Assembly (NCBI GenBank): GCA_036345935.2
Contig: JADWOT020000006.1
Location: 15,040,519-15,104,518 of the forward strand
Length of the DNA: 64,000 bases
Direction of reading: 5' to 3'
Source: Taenia hydatigena
Lineage: Eukaryota; Platyhelminthes; Cestoda; Cyclophyllidea; Taeniidae
The translations under genes and the position numbers were made by a program. Positions 24,740 to 38,770 of the stretch are shown piece after piece (the first letter of the stretch is position 1; every line of letters starts with the position of its first letter). Below the pieces are notes generated by a model. It worked only from the letters and a program-made list of their open reading frames with translations. It was not told the origin of the DNA and did not search any database.

Positions 24740-25893
24740 GCAGAATGTTGACACACGGTTCCATCTACATAACATCACAAGCCACCCGATTAAACCGGCA
24801 TGAAAATTTCGCATGCAACATTTGACACCAAAGAAAAAGAAAAACAGACGAAATAATTTACTAAAATTTGCCGCAGATGCGACAAGCCAGTCACGCAAAA
24901 ACCCTTACCCATTGTGCGGATTAAGACTAGTTAGTGCTGAGCGAGCAAAATGCAGAACAAATACCTTTAGCTTATAGGATACCTGATGCGAAGACCAAAA
25001 AACGATCACAAACAGGGAAGCAACTATAAAAGGGTTGACTCGAAATGCGCACTCTTTGCTACCAAAGTTAGATTATATAGTAAAACGACAGAACAATAAA
25101 ATTACCAAAGTTTTAGTAGGCAAGTTGATGATTTCGTGGCACCTGATAAATGCACTAGCAGGATTGATACGGGGATGATAATGACAGGCGAAATTTTCTC
25201 TTTTGTTACCTTTTTAAATTTAACAAAGCACATCGATTTTATTTTGTTTTTTAGGGCAATTTGTGTATATTATCAAATATTGCTCAGGTCTTGTCTTTTT
25301 GCAATTGTGCTGCAAATGAGATATAATAAGCCTTACACCTAAAGCCCTGCATAAACAAATTATGCCAGCAAGAATCTAGTTGTCGCTAGCATTTTCTGAG
25401 ATTCCTATCCCGTACTTTATTAAATTACCCTGATCAATTATTTAGACGGATGGGGAGCATACCTGATAGGCTTATTCGAATCTGTGGCGCTGTTATGAAA
25501 AGCGATTTGTAGACGGTCGCGTTATCGCATGAGTGTACACCACAAGTCGTCGGGCTTCACCGGTGCACACGGGTCTACAATGAAGCGCAGCAGGTCATTT
25601 GCTTGCTTATAAGTTTTTGCGTGATAAGCTGCATTCTCGTGGGATTTGATACTTCATAATGAATGTGTAAATTTATGAATTCGCTTCGTTTTATACCATC
25701 ACTGATTTTGATTTTTCCTCCCTCTTTGATGGTTTTAATTTATTAACTTCTGTGTGATTTTGGCGCAATACTCTGAATCATAATCGACTTTGCTATGAAG
25801 TCTGCATATAAGAAGTAGGCCTTCGCTTTTCTGAAATTGACATTAAGTCTGTTTAAATATTTTTAGATGTCTGATTAATGCTGTTCTTTTAAG
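24740..25893. other. Upstream region of POLD1, first exon not found
   Basis: The missing first exon of POLD1 (start codon and basic N terminus) should lie here or further left. It is probably short, and no candidate could be chosen by eye. The 5' part of copy 2 of the JAMM gene may also lie here. Confidence 0.35.
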
Positions 25894-28800
25894 ACCTAGG
25901 AATTTTGGCGGTGAGGGTTTCGAGCCGTCGGAATTTGAGGAGGAGCTCATGGTTCTCGATGAGAACGAGGCTACTGATGAAGATATTCTTGTTGATGAAA
26001 GTGATGTTGTGACTGCTGATACTAGGGTGTCTTTACCCAAAACTTGGCTAAGACCGCCAGTCGTGCCCTTTGATGCAGTGAAAGAGAAGCTAGTTTTTCA
26101 ACAAATGGATATTGACTTTTACAAAGTAAAGTTGGTTTAGATATACTATATCGACACCCGTTGTGTACGTCTACATGAAATCGATTCGTTTCAATTTGTT
26201 TTGGTACATTTTAGGGTCCGAAGCTCCCGGCTATGCCCGGTCCAAATCACAGTTCAGTACCGATTATTCGTGTTTACGGAGTATCCGAGAAGGGACATAG
26301 TGTCGTGGCTCATATTCACGGATTTATGCCGTACTTTTATGTTGCTGCGCCGCAACACTTCATGCAAGAACATCTTCTAGAATTTCGTAGACAGCTAAAC
26401 CTTGCTCTTTGTCGGGAATTCAAGGGAAACCAATCAGAAGGTCTTAAAGACTTGGTCCTCAATGTTGAACTGGAGGAAAAAGAAAGTAAGCAAAACTTTC
26501 GGTATCCGGCAGCGGAGGTACATTTTTGGGCAAATCACCTAACCTCACTGTTCTTCCACTACCATTTTTGTCAATTTTCTCTGCTATTTACGTAATTACT
26601 CAAACCCATGTTTAGTGGATTTCACAGTAAGGCACTAGCGCAAGCGTCCCGTAGCATAGAAGTTTATGAACCTGAAATCGAAATGCATGTTGGTTTTTGT
26701 AATTTCAGGTTTGGATTGATGCGAATTTTTTCATGCGATTTCCGTTTTTTCCGAACTTAGGTATATTCGGTTTCCATGGTAATATTAAGTCCAAATTCAT
26801 TCGAATCGTGCTTGCTCTTCCTCGGTTCATCGCCACTGCAAGGCGCCTCCTTGAAAATGGGTTTTCATTTGACGTTTTTTCGGATTGGGTACGTTTCCAC
26901 AATCGAGGCGCTCTTCCTTTTCTATCTCCACACGAAATAACATGTCGTTATTTAGTCTTACGCTCCGTTTGAGGCCAATGTCGACTTTGAAACGCGTTTT
27001 ATGGTTGATACCAACATGACTGGATGCTGTTGGATAGAGCTGCCCGCGGGCAAGTATCTCTTGCGGCAGAAAAGTCAGATTACATCGCCTTCCAAAGTGC
27101 CTCTGAAAGAGACTAACTTTGCGCCCTCTACTGGTGGATTCTCCTCTTCAGTTGCGGGGCAGACCAGATGCCAGTTGGAGGTCGACATTGCGTGGAATGA
27201 CGTCATAATTTACCCCACTGAGGGTGAGTGGAGCAAGATCGCGCCCATCAGGATTCTCAGCTTCGACATTGAATGTGCCGGTCAAAAAGGTGGGTAATTA
27301 GATCTTATTGACTTTTCTAATCATTCGATCTTAGTAAAATAACTAGTTTTTGAGGTTTTTCCGCTAGTTGAAATAGTTTATTTTACACTAGAGTTTTCTG
27401 TCCATTGGATAACCGCATTGTTACTTATTTCAATCCAATCTGCCCATATTGATAATTCCTGGTAATATTAATGGTTCTATCTTGCGAGTTTCCCTTTACA
27501 GCATCATTGTTGATAAGATGCAAGGAATCCCACTGAATCAACTAGCTGAGGAAAATGTGCAACTTCGTATAGGTCGTTACGATAGCTAGTCTTTCGACAA
27601 TGTCCCGCGTGATTTAAACACGCAAAAAGGAAACATGTGGTTTACCGGTTGTGTCCTCCTGTGGTGTTGCTGTTAATGGGTAGCTTTTCTGTTTAGGTGT
27701 TTTTCCAGTTCCAGAACATGATGCTGTTATTCAGATAGCCAATATGGTCATCAGATACGGTGATTCGAAGCCTTTTATTCGCAATGTTTTCACGCTCAAT
27801 ACCTGCGCTCCCATCGTCGGCTCGCGCGTCATCTGCTTTGCGACGGAAGCTGAAATGCTTTCTGTAACCAAGCTTTTGTTAGACCCTGTTCTATTTCCTC
27901 TCAATGCTTCACTATTATTAAGCTCTTGCTTTAACGTGGGGTCGCGTTTCTTGCCAAAATGCCTGAAGCGTTACATGAATGCAAATTTTTTGTTAATATC
28001 CTTCCAACTCAGGTGGCAACTGGCCGAGATTTGTTTTTTAGCAATGAATTCTATCGTTTTCCTAACCTTGTGTTTTTATTACAGAGATGGGCGCACTTTG
28101 TTCGAGAAGTTGATCCAGACATGATTACAGGCTACAACATGCAGAATTTTGACCTTCCCTATCTAGTGAATCGATGCAACCATCTGAAAGTGAGTTCATT
28201 CCCTTTCTTGGGACGTGTGCTTGGATCCAAATCCGTTGTGCGTGAGAGCTTGATCCATTCGAAACAGATGGGCCGGCGGGAAAACAAGTACGTGTCCATT
28301 GATGGGCGCATCCAATTTGATCTATTGCAGGTATGAAGACTATGAATGTTATGCATCGCTGGTTTTGGATCCAGAGGTGTTTTATTATTGAACAAATTAT
28401 CACGAATGGTACCGTGGTAGTATTTTTGTGGTTTTTAATCACCATGATTTCGAGTTTATCGCCCTTGTCACTTATCCCGCCATAAAGTGTACGGAGAGCT
28501 GAGTTTGACTCTGATATTTAGTAAGCTACTTTATTTTTAGGTGCTACTGAGAGATTATAAATTGCGAAGTTATACTCTGAATGCAGTTAGCTACCATTTC
28601 TTAAAAAAACAGAAAGAGGATGTGCATCACAGTATTATCAATGATCTTCAAAACGGAAATGACCAAACACGTCGACGCTTGGCCATATACTGCCTAAAAG
28701 ACGCCTACCTACCTCTGCTCTTGTTGGATAAATTGATGTTGGTTGCGAATAACGTCGAAATGGCTCGAGTCACAGGTGTGCCCATTGCCTATCTTTTGAA

Positions 28801-31800
28801 GCGAGGCCAGCAAGTTAAGGTATGGTTATTTGCTGATCCAACACTCGCAATGCCAGTAGCAATTCTGTATCTCATGCATGCGTCTTCTCCATAATGCGTT
28901 GTTTACTTCTTCTTCTTCGTCAATTCCACAGGTGATTTCTCAACTCCTGCGAAAAGCGAAGGTGCATGGCCTCCTCTTGCCAACCCAGAGACCAGGTCAG
29001 GGTGACGAGTACGTGGGGGGCACTGTTATCGAACCTCAGCGCGGCTTCTACAATGAGCCCATTACGACCCTAGATTTCTCCAGCCTGTATCCGAGCGTCA
29101 TGGTTGCCCACAATTTGTGTTACACGACTTTCTTAAAGCCGGAGGACATTTCTGCCTCGGGAGGGCTAAGCAGTCTTTTGGCTATCTACAACCTTGGTCC
29201 TGACGACTACATAAGAACACCTGCGGGGGCATACTTTGTTAAAAAACATATTCGCAAGGGACTCTTACCATGTGTTCTTGAACAGCTACTGGAAGCTAGG
29301 GCGAAGTGAGTCACTTATTTCAGTTCTGCTGCTTTAATTGAGGTCCTCTGAGGCAGCTCAACTACAGTTAGCGTCGAGGTTCTCATTTTTCATCGCCAAA
29401 CATGGATAAGTCGTTCTGCATTAGACTAGTTTGTGCAATCTCTTCCTCTCCGGCCTAGGATCCCGCAGTTTTCATTGTTGATCGGATGGCTGTCCTGTTA
29501 CTTAGTCAATATAGCTTGTAAAATACCGAGTTATTTAGCCCCCTTATCGACAAATCGATGTTTTTCATAGGGCCAAACGTGAAATGGTCACAGAAACGGA
29601 CCATTTCAGACGACAAGTCCTTGACGGTCGTCAACTGGCGCTTAAGGTGAGCGCCAACTCTGTCTACGGTTTTACGGGTGCTCAGGTTGGAAAGTTACCT
29701 TGTCTCGAGATCTCCAGCTCCATTTCAGGATTTGGTCGAGAAATGATCAAGGAAACTAGACGCTTACTGGAGGGAAAGTTCACCATCGGAAATGGCTATA
29801 AAAGTGATGCAAAGGTGCATATTTTTTCGGGCATTTAAATTTCTGCGTTTCTTTGTTTCTACCTCCATGCGGATTATCCATTTGGGTTCGTTTTACTAGC
29901 TTGAGGTCTCTACTAGATGGGAGTATCTTAACTTGGTCTGCCTATTCTGATGAACTATTTAATGTATTTTTTCTATGGACTTGTTCAGGTAATATACGGT
30001 GATACGGATTCCGTTATGTGCAAGTTCGGAGTTTCAACTGTCGAGGAAGCCATGCGGTTGGGCCGCGAAGGCGCTGAGTACATATCTGGCAAGTTTTTGA
30101 ATCCAATCAAGCTGGAATTCGAAAAGGTGATTTTGAACATCTAGTTGTCCAGCGAATACGTTAATTTGTGTAGATACGGCAACGTTTACGTATATTTGTT
30201 CCACGGTTTCACATATTTCGATTTCGCAGAATAGATAGAGCTTTGGACAGAATATGCTGTAAATTGGCTCCTTTCTTTTAAGAGTGGGTGAGCCCTTTAT
30301 ATCTAATAGGTTGTGGTTTTGCTTGCCCTTTTTTATCTTTTTTGTTGATAAAACCTTGGCAAAATGCATTGGGACTTTTTTCACTTTTATTTGCTTCTAG
30401 GTTTACTTCCCCTACTTGCTTATAAACAAAAAGCGGTATGCAGGCCTCTATTTTACAAAACCGGACAAGTACGACAAGATGGACTGCAAGGGTATCGAAA
30501 CGGTCAGACGAGACAACAGTCCCCTCGTGGCCAATCTCGTGAACGCTTGTCTCGAGCGCATCCTCATTGACAGGTGAGGCTCTCATGCTTACTTGTGTTC
30601 CTCTTCCATTTGTCAAATTTAGCAAATTCTTATGCCTAATGCCAATCACCATTGTAGTCTTGACCTTGTTGAAATAGTGGAGTTTTTTGAGCCTTTGGGA
30701 TCCGGTTTTTTTGAAAGTGAACGGAGTCATAAGGTTTGTGTATTTCAGCGAAAGCAGACTAAGTGGAGCAGAAGGAATTAACTTGGGTCTTCATTGGACT
30801 GTGTACGTCTTCCAGGAATCCGTCAGCTGCAATCAGCCACGCCCAGCGCACGATTTCTGATCTGCTCTGCAACCGGATTGACATTGCCCAGTTAGTGATA
30901 AGCAAAGAGCTGACCAGAACCGACGAGGAGTATACCGGCAAACAGGCCCATGTGGAACTGGCCAATAAGATTCGTAAGCGCGATCCCGGCTCGGCACCGC
31001 AGCTGGGAGACCGAGTGCCCTACGTCATCACCTCGGTGGGCGGCAAGAATACTGCCGCCTATGCCAAGGCCGAGGATCCGCTCTATGTGCTGCAGCACAA
31101 TATCCCCATCGATGCTAAATACTACCTCGAAAATCAGCTGGCGAATCCCCTTCTGCGCATCTTCGAGCCAATTCTCGGGGAGGCCAAAGCCAAGTCGGCG
31201 ATATTAAGTAAGTTCTCTTAAGCCACCTCATTCGAGCCGTACAGGCTTGCTTATTGAATGAACACTATTATTTTTTCATTCGTTTTAACCCTGTTAACAA
31301 TAAGAGATAGGATTTTCTATTTAAAGAGATAATATGTCATCATGAACTGTTTTCAAATTTTCAATATCCCTATTATCTGTTTCTTTCAGCTGGTGAGCAT
31401 ACACTGGTGAAATCGGTTCTTCATTCAAAAGTTGGTCAGTTGTCTGCATTCACTCAAAAGCGCGTATCGTGCGTCGGATGTAGATCCCTTCTTCCTGAGG
31501 GCCATGAAAGTATGTCGTGCTTGCGGTCTGCATTGATGTTGCTTGCATAGTTTCGATAAGATGTATTTCATCCATTAATTGTCATCTGTTCGGTAGGCTT
31601 TTCCTCACACTGCGGAATTTGAGTACTAACTTCACAAATTTGCGCTTAGCTGAAGCACTGTGCACCTACTGCCAGTCACGGGCCTCCGAGATCTACCAGA
31701 AGGGGACGGAGCGACTGCGTGCACTGGAGGCTCGCTACGCTCGTCTTTGGACCGAGTGTCAGCGCTGTCAAGGCAGTATCCACGAACAGATTATCTGCGC

Positions 31801-32290
31801 CAGGTCAGTCGGCGCTTGTTTACCACTTTCTTGTGCATTTTGGGGAAATGTCGCTCCATCAGATCTTGGGTCCTGTCTTTACCACTCAGTTTAACATAGT
31901 TTGTAGAATGGTTGTCATTGCAGTTTACTTCTACCTTACTCTCTACCCTTTGTTCTCACGTCACAATGAGTCAGTAAAGTGCCTTTGCCAGCTTGTTAAA
32001 CTGATTAACTTCTTTTCCTACTTCAATACGCACGCTTATTTGCTTCATGCATATTGGTTAAAATTCCTATCGCACATTCTACATTAGCTTTCTTTTATGG
32101 ACCAATAATTGTAAGAATTGATGTTGAGCCCTGGTTTTGTTTAATATGACTCCTTTATTCCGTGAAGGTAATGTGCATCGACTTCAATTTTAGCCGTGAT
32201 TGTCCAATCTTTTATATGAGGACAAAGGCACAAACTGACCTTGATGAACAAGTTAACATCATGAAGCGGTTTGGGGAGCCCTCCTGGTAA
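25894..32290 (+). CDS. POLD1: DNA polymerase delta catalytic subunit (5' exon missing)
   Basis: This is the B-family polymerase and proofreading exonuclease of lagging-strand synthesis. Exons: 25894-26125, 26215-26485, 26761-26888, 26956-27289, 27697-27863, 28085-28330, 28541-28819, 28932-29305, 29571-29814, 29989-30126, 30401-30573, 30816-31207, 31391-31509, 31650-31803, 32194-32290 (TAA). The N terminus aligns from [11 protein letters not shown]. Exonuclease motifs are intact: [15 protein letters not shown] and YCLKDA. So are the polymerase motifs [21 protein letters not shown] and YGDTDS. CysA (CVGC...CTYC) and the iron-sulfur CysB (CQRC...C...RDC) close the protein, which ends KRFGEPSW. 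Exon 2 ends at the GTAAGC donor at 26486; this joins to give ESIFGFHG, like ESMFGYHG in human, and is better than the longer open frame. Confidence 0.97.
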
Positions 32291-34491
32291 ATACACTGAA
32301 ATTTCTTTATTTTTCAATCAGCATTTTTTAAAAATATATTGGACGTTAATCAGTAGCATTGAGTTTCTTATTTGCACTACGGGTAGCATGATTGAAGTGA
32401 ACTAGGCTTAATATATTGCAATGTAAATGATTGTGATGGGTCCATTCTGTCCAAGGATATTGCTGCGTTGCGTGGCTTTTTAAAACCATCAATGTATAGA
32501 ATGTGACATGCAGGCATTGTATGTGGACATGGCAACGGGGAAGACGCAATCGATAGCCACTCATTGAGTTAGTTCGGAGAGGCTAGTTCCGTGGGACAGC
32601 AAAGTCGGATAACGAGTGTCGGATACACAGCGAGCGAGGCAGATGATCCCCCCTGCTCAGGTTCGGGGTGGGACATCATATCATATGAAAAATCACTGTA
32701 AAAGTTTGATTGAGGTTTAAGGGTGATCCTTTTCTCAACTACTTTCATACTGAGCAAGAGCGAAGTAACATCTGTGCGTGTTTTTAGAATTCATTCATAG
32801 ACTAATTTTAACGCCACGTCCTGTTCCACGTCAAATTTGGTTGTTTGCTTGATCTTATCCTTCTGACATTTAGTCAAAGCCAAAATTGGTCACAGATGGC
32901 CCAAAACCACCAATTGTTAGTGGTTTATGTAGTGGGTTTCCTTTAGTTGCCATGGTCACATATGCAAGTGAATATCGTTGCACTTTGCTTAGTTTTCAAA
33001 CTTATTGCTAGTTGACTCACGAAAAATACACAGCGTACTGAGTGAGCCATGAAACAGCATGCCTGATGAGGTGGCTCGATGACTATCGCATGTTCTCATA
33101 GTTCTTTGGACATTAACACAATTTACGTAGAACCAGGGCATCTTCAAGACGTAATAAGTGAGCTTATCAGGCTGTGATAATTTGTTGTCCACCCTCTTAA
33201 TTTCAATCAGTCCTGTTGATCTAATATTTGTTCTTACCAAGCTGCTAAGGTTACAACATCTCGAGCCAAACGAAGGCTGAGTTAATATGCCGAATCATCC
33301 ACTTGTGTACTTTGTGCAAGTGCATACAGCTAATTTTCGGTGATTTTCACCCATTTAAATTAGCAACACTGTAGGCATGAATAAGATAGCCCCCAAAATA
33401 TATCTGAAGATGTTAAGAGAATTGAGGATAGAACACTCCATGACCTCCGATCGAGTACTAAAGTAGGAAGCAGTAAATGTGCGTATTGAGGTGTTGAGGA
33501 TCGATAGGAGTCCACCTGCGCCATTCGCTTCAATTATGTACCAATATGCCGTAGCAGCATGCTTTGGTACAATGTAGCCCCTCGAATTGTAACTGCCTGC
33601 CCAAAAATGACATGGGTAATTTGTCGAAGTGATTGTTGGGGATCCACACGATTTGTTCATTTAACTAATAATATTGCATCTGGCAACTCATTCGTCAGCT
33701 GACAAAGAATGCAGCAAGTAAATGGTTTAGTGACGGGATGGTTGAACTTCTTAATCAGATGGCAAAAAAAGACTACCTAATGTAGTCACGGATTCGCAAG
33801 AGGCGTCAGCATGTAGGCAGTTGCATAAAAGATCTAATTCACGTGTGCTTGCGAAATTCGAGAGCCGACAACGAAAACCACACCTCATACGTTTGAGTTA
33901 TGGTTGACGGGAGAATTTGTCCCATTTAGGTTCATGGTAGATTATGCTCCAACAGACAATAAACTTGGACAGCATGTCAAAAACAATAACTGCAAACGAG
34001 AAACAAACTGCCCCAACTTGTAAACGGTGTTTGGCATAGTCATCACCGTCTCCGAATGACTCAGGTTATTCTTGTTTATTGTGAAACTGAGAATTACTCT
34101 GCACATCGAAGTAGATGATCCTGCGTTCCAGCTATTCCAAACTGAAATAACCTTTAAAAACAGGATTCGTGTACCTGTTGAGAATTACAAGCGGAATACA
34201 TAAATCGGAATCAAATGCGTTTCCCTAGACCCTCAATTAATTCGTACGAGCCAAACTCACGACCACCATCAATGAAGGTGACTTGGACCATCCCTGAACC
34301 CTACCGATGCCACCAATGAATACATAATGGAACAGCAATGTGCTCAAAAAAAACGTTTTTAAAAACCAAGTCCCCCAATTTTAACGATCCCAAGGTCCAA
34401 TGGACACTCGTAAGCAATTCAAAAAACTGTAAGGCATGAGCATTCAAGATCGCCATTTACAACCAATACACCAAGGCCTGTTCAACCCAGC
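32291..34491. other. Region between convergent POLD1 and PSMD8, no assured gene
   Basis: Open frames on the minus strand at 33355-33660 (101 codons, with CGSPTITSTNYP and YWYIIEANGAGG, faintly CUB-like) and 32989-33240 might be exons of an unrecognised gene. They lack confirmed splice partners. Confidence 0.3.
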
Positions 34492-34676
34492 TGTAATACC
34501 TCGTTTGTTTAAGTGCCGGATTCGGCGACGGCCACTTGAATGGCTACATTGCCCTACCAGGGTGGACTGGCCCCCGGGCCATGCCGTTAGCCCCCTTGCA
34601 TCTGCCTTATGAATATATAGATTCCGACCTAGTATTTTGCTTTCTTTTGCCTTCAAGGAAGTCTCGGGACGCTGCA
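34492..34676 (+). mobile_element. Diverged solo LTR of the TRIM family
   Basis: It runs from TGTAATACCTCGTTTGTTT to CTCGGGACGCTGCA (185 bp) with the family blocks GGCCCCCGGGCCATGCC, TATGAATATATAGATTC and TTTCTTTTGCCTTCAAGG in order. No matching 5-bp duplication flanks it (CCAGC / TAAGT). Confidence 0.75.
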
Positions 34677-35285
34677 TAAGTTCATTATTAGAAATAAAAT
34701 AAGCATCAGGCCTCAGAGCAAGATCCTGCAACAGCCAAGGTCAATAATCCTTACTTAACTTCTAATCACGAACGCGCAGATTACATTGGCATGGTAATAC
34801 ACCGAATACTGCCACTGAAATCGATAGTTGTATGTAATCGAACATTCCAGGCCAATTGAAATGATTCCGACACCAAAACCTGGAGAGCTGCGAATTTGAG
34901 CAAGAAGCGTGAGTACATAAGTCTTTGAGGTTCAAAAATCATTTGGTTTGCTGAATAATAAGCATGAGGCGATTGTTACCATACACAAAATTGTACCACT
35001 TACAATTACCATTCATTTGCGAAAACCAGGGTCACGAGTGACACAACAAGGAGCACATACACCTCTACTTAGCTCACAAAAAGTTTACAACTGAAATGAA
35101 CTATTATTTTGTAAAAGCACATGCGACACACTTAAAGATACAAGATTATTGGGAAAACAGGTGACTAACTAAACGGTAGCCTATATTGTGTGGCCCTCAT
35201 AGTTTTTTCGCGCAGATAATCCGTTACGTCCCGAACGCAAACTCAATCAGTGTAATGAGGCGATAAATTAATAAAATGCACAAAA

Positions 35286-36274
35286 CTATATTATTTGTTC
35301 TAATTCGTGAGTATAATAAAGAAGAATTTTCGCCAAGTCAGTAGCAGGTAATGCGTTTTCAGTCTGCTTATTAGGCTTTGCAAACATATACCTGCCGTCA
35401 ACCTGGGTCCACTGACGCTAAAATGTACCAATGTAAGGAAATCACTACATGGTACCTGTTTGGCGTAGGCTTTCATTTGTTCGGGTTTAGTGAAAAATAG
35501 GGCTTTTGCTGCTTCTTCAACAGACAGCTCTTCGTAGGCAGACTCGATGCAAGAAGCTACTTCATCCCTTTAATACCGTAAGGAGTCACAACTACCACGA
35601 ACCTAGTAGCATCCAGAAGGATATCAATGAAATAGTTATAACGCTCCGATGGGACATTTCCCTTGGAGAGAAAAACTTTATGAAAACTACCCTCCATCAA
35701 GTATTGCTCCATTGAAAGTGGGTGCTTGATGTAAGCGTTCATATTAATTTCTTCCGATGATAAACGCTCAACTTCCTAAAAATTAGGTAGGAAGCCGTAA
35801 TTACTGTATGGAACTCAGCCAGTCTCCCCTGTGCGAGTAGGCGCAACAAATTCAACCCGAACAATTCATATTTGTAAGGAGAATCAGGCAAATTGACTCT
35901 ACACATTGGCGAGTAACTACAAAGCAATAACGTGCTTGTAATCACAGTAGTAGCACTTCAGTTGTGACATATAGCGTTCAAAGGCAGCCATATCACGTTT
36001 CTCGAGAGATAAAATGGCACCGATCTCCAATGTGTCACCTTCAAACGAATATAATCCAAAGAAACAGCTCACGAGCAATGAGAAGCTCTCTTTTGGATGC
36101 GAATGTTTCGCGATTAGGCATATAGCAAAAACGGGTCAGGTCAAGCTTAAAAATATTAAGGTTGAAAAAGATTACCGTCAATTTCTCTAATTTTTCTTGA
36201 CAAGCAGTTAAATCATGGTTCTTCTTGTTCCACTCTTGAGAAAGGCATTGAAACTTGCGCACAAGATCCTCCAT
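35286..36274 (-). CDS. PSMD8: 26S proteasome regulatory subunit PSMD8 / Rpn12
   Basis: Rpn12 is a PCI-domain subunit of the lid of the 19S regulatory particle. Seven exons: 36176-36274, 36073-36145, 35936-36038, 35805-35898, 35603-35775, 35456-35567, 35286-35417. All phases agree and give 261 residues. Signatures: [106 protein letters not shown], then a PCI tail ending [10 protein letters not shown]...ELEQII. Every intron is ultra-short: 30, 34, 37, 29, 35 and 38 bases. The first 30-base intron has no stop and is a multiple of three, but removing it makes the protein align with human without a gap. The 37-base intron begins GC instead of GT. The whole gene fits in under 1 kb. Confidence 0.96.
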
Positions 36275-38770
36275 TACTCATGAAGTGAGTGCAGACAGCC
36301 GACAAATCGTCAAGGTCAATAGGATTCGTGCTTTGATTTCTAAATAATGTTTGTTGAAAAAATTGCAAATTCGCCAAAATTAAATAGCATTTCTTACTAG
36401 AAAAGACAGGTCTTATCTAATGATGGCTGCAATTTTGTACTCATAGATTTGATAATTCAGAAGTAGACATGACTTCGAAATCGAGAACATTACATACAAT
36501 TCGAAGCATCGATTTCCCTTATCAACATGTTTCTATCATTCTACCACCTTGAAACTTATCATCTTTGACCATTAAAATGTCGTCACAGGCAATGACTTCT
36601 GCTCATCCATGCGGTACCTAATAACTATTTTATTAAAAAATGTCTCGTACTACAATTCTTAGAGCGCATATATATCTATACCTGATGAAGTCCTGAAACG
36701 TTAATGACTTGTCTCGCTTGTACGATCTGATGCTTATTGCCATTTTCAAAGATGGTGTTTTCGATTCCGGTGATATAACTCCACTTATTTTTGCATCTCG
36801 AACCTACCTCTGACGACGCTAGAAATTAGAGTAGTACCCCCTGGAGACCATACAGACGAGTGTTTCTATGTAACAGATAAATTTTCTGGTAATCACTCTA
36901 AAGATCTAAAATGCAACATGTATCCGAATCGCAAATACTTTTAAATCAATAACCGACAACCAGGATCTCGTTTAATCTAAAACTGCATTGGAAGGTCCTG
37001 TTTTTATATTTTGTGATGGTTTTAATCTGGATGTAGAGAATTCATATTTATCAGAAAGTTGGGTTGCGTCACCAGTCCCACAATATAGGAAATTTGCCAT
37101 TGTCAACTAAAATGGAATTCGTGTGAATTGTATCGTTTGGTAACAAGTTATTTAAAGCTAATGTATAATACCCCTCAGTCAAAGTACAGGAGCATTAAGG
37201 TCAGTTATGTGGGTTGCAGCGGTCCGCCATGTGTCTTGCTTGAAGCTTAACGAAGGCATGATACTCCGACATTACATGTATTATTGAAATTCAGAAGGAT
37301 TGAGGTACTGCTGGCACTGCTCAAAGGCTGCGGCGCCAAGACTGAGTACGAAAATGGAGTCTCAATCTTTCGCGAAATCAAATCAAAGGGCTAAACGAAC
37401 TGTAGCGCTGTTACTGGCTGCGGAAAGCGAACCTTGTCTTAAAGGAAAACTGCTCTGATTTATACGTCGGGTGGTAAACTTTGCAGGGCGGACGAAATGT
37501 ACATGCTACGGATGGAAGTACTGGTCGTGACCCAGGACAGAAGGGCTGAAAATAAGACCAACTTTTGGCAACCATCCTGGTCTCGCAGCCTTCAGTATAG
37601 CTGCCAACAGCTGAAGCGAAAATAGCCACGAAACCACCCGAAAAATTTCCTTTCAAAGCTGTCGACGGTATCTACATAAAGTTGCCAATCAGATTGCCGC
37701 ATAATACATCCAGCTGGTTAGAACCTGAATAGACATGGCTGGGTAGTACAAAAGAGAGATTAACGTGGCTAGTCGAAATAGATGCAAACCCCTATTCCCA
37801 TGGAACTATGCTTGGCCCAATTCTTGGTTTGATGGCTTCTCTGGGTCAGTGTTCCCACAACTATCCATGGACACATGTGATGCTAGCAGAATTTCCCGCC
37901 TCTAATCTATTTTCCATGCAGGACGAAACAATAGATCCAGTGAGATTGTTAAAGGAAATAAGTGTCGCTGAGGACTAATGACTCCTCGGTTGGGTGGAAT
38001 TTCGATAAATGGCCTGCTTGGTTTATTCGTGGGTGCTTCCTTACATCACCAAATGAGTTGATATAAAAGCACCAGAAGCGACGCCCGAAATGGAGATGGG
38101 CCACATAATGTGTCGATTGTTTGTCCAGCTCTCGCCTGTGGTAGAGGGCCACTCAGATTCACCACTTTTATACTCTCACAAAATGAGTTGTCCTTCGGAA
38201 TGCGCCAGTAGCGCCATGAACGCCTATACCATTTTTACAAATTTTAAAATGAATTCAAAGTGCATAATCAGCTCGCCAAAATAATTTTCAACTTTTCAGA
38301 ATTCATATATTACAATTAGATTCATCTTTTGTAAGATCATAAATCACTGGGAGCAATTTCGTTACGGAATCATAACGACTAGAGAGTTGTAGACTCACCG
38401 AAGAATACGTCCAACCTTATAATGGATAAATTTTAAAATTGAAATAAAACAACAGTAAAGTGTCGATGGCAGTTCTGCCTGATAAACGAGAGTCCAAGCT
38501 TAACCGGTGCTCCCTTTTTGTCGCATAGATCAGCAATAAGTCTGATGTGATGGACAGTATTCCACGCGTTTACCGAAAATCAGACTGTGGTCAATTCAAT
38601 ATGTCTTTATACTCGTTAGATTTTAGTTTTAGTGTTAGAAAGGTCAGATATGAAAGCGATTTGAGCAATGGACTTTTGACTTTGAGGTTCACGGTTAATG
38701 CGCTTTACAAAGAAATGTAATGTATCTCTTATCCGGGTACTGATCAGAGGTAGGATCTTCAGAGACTTTG
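36275..38770. other. Intergenic stretch, no gene recognised
   Basis: The right end leads into the promoter-like block at 38771-38857. The frame at 37411-37656 (minus) has no recognisable feature, and nothing here matches the repeats of this window. Confidence 0.4.

Noticed and set aside
26486..26760. A longer POLD1 exon 2 continuing to 26517, joined to an exon starting at 26710.
   Set aside because: It is open but inserts residues foreign to the family. The GTAAGC donor at 26486 gives an exact match.
33355..33660. 101-codon minus frame with a faint CUB-like look (CGSPTITSTNYP).
   Set aside because: The expected cysteine spacing and neighbouring exons could not be shown. It is left as unassigned sequence.
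36146..36175. Reading through the first 30 bases after PSMD8 exon 1 as coding, since they are open and a multiple of three.
   Set aside because: Without them the protein aligns with human Rpn12 with no gap, the segment has GT...AG ends, and the other five introns are of the same size.
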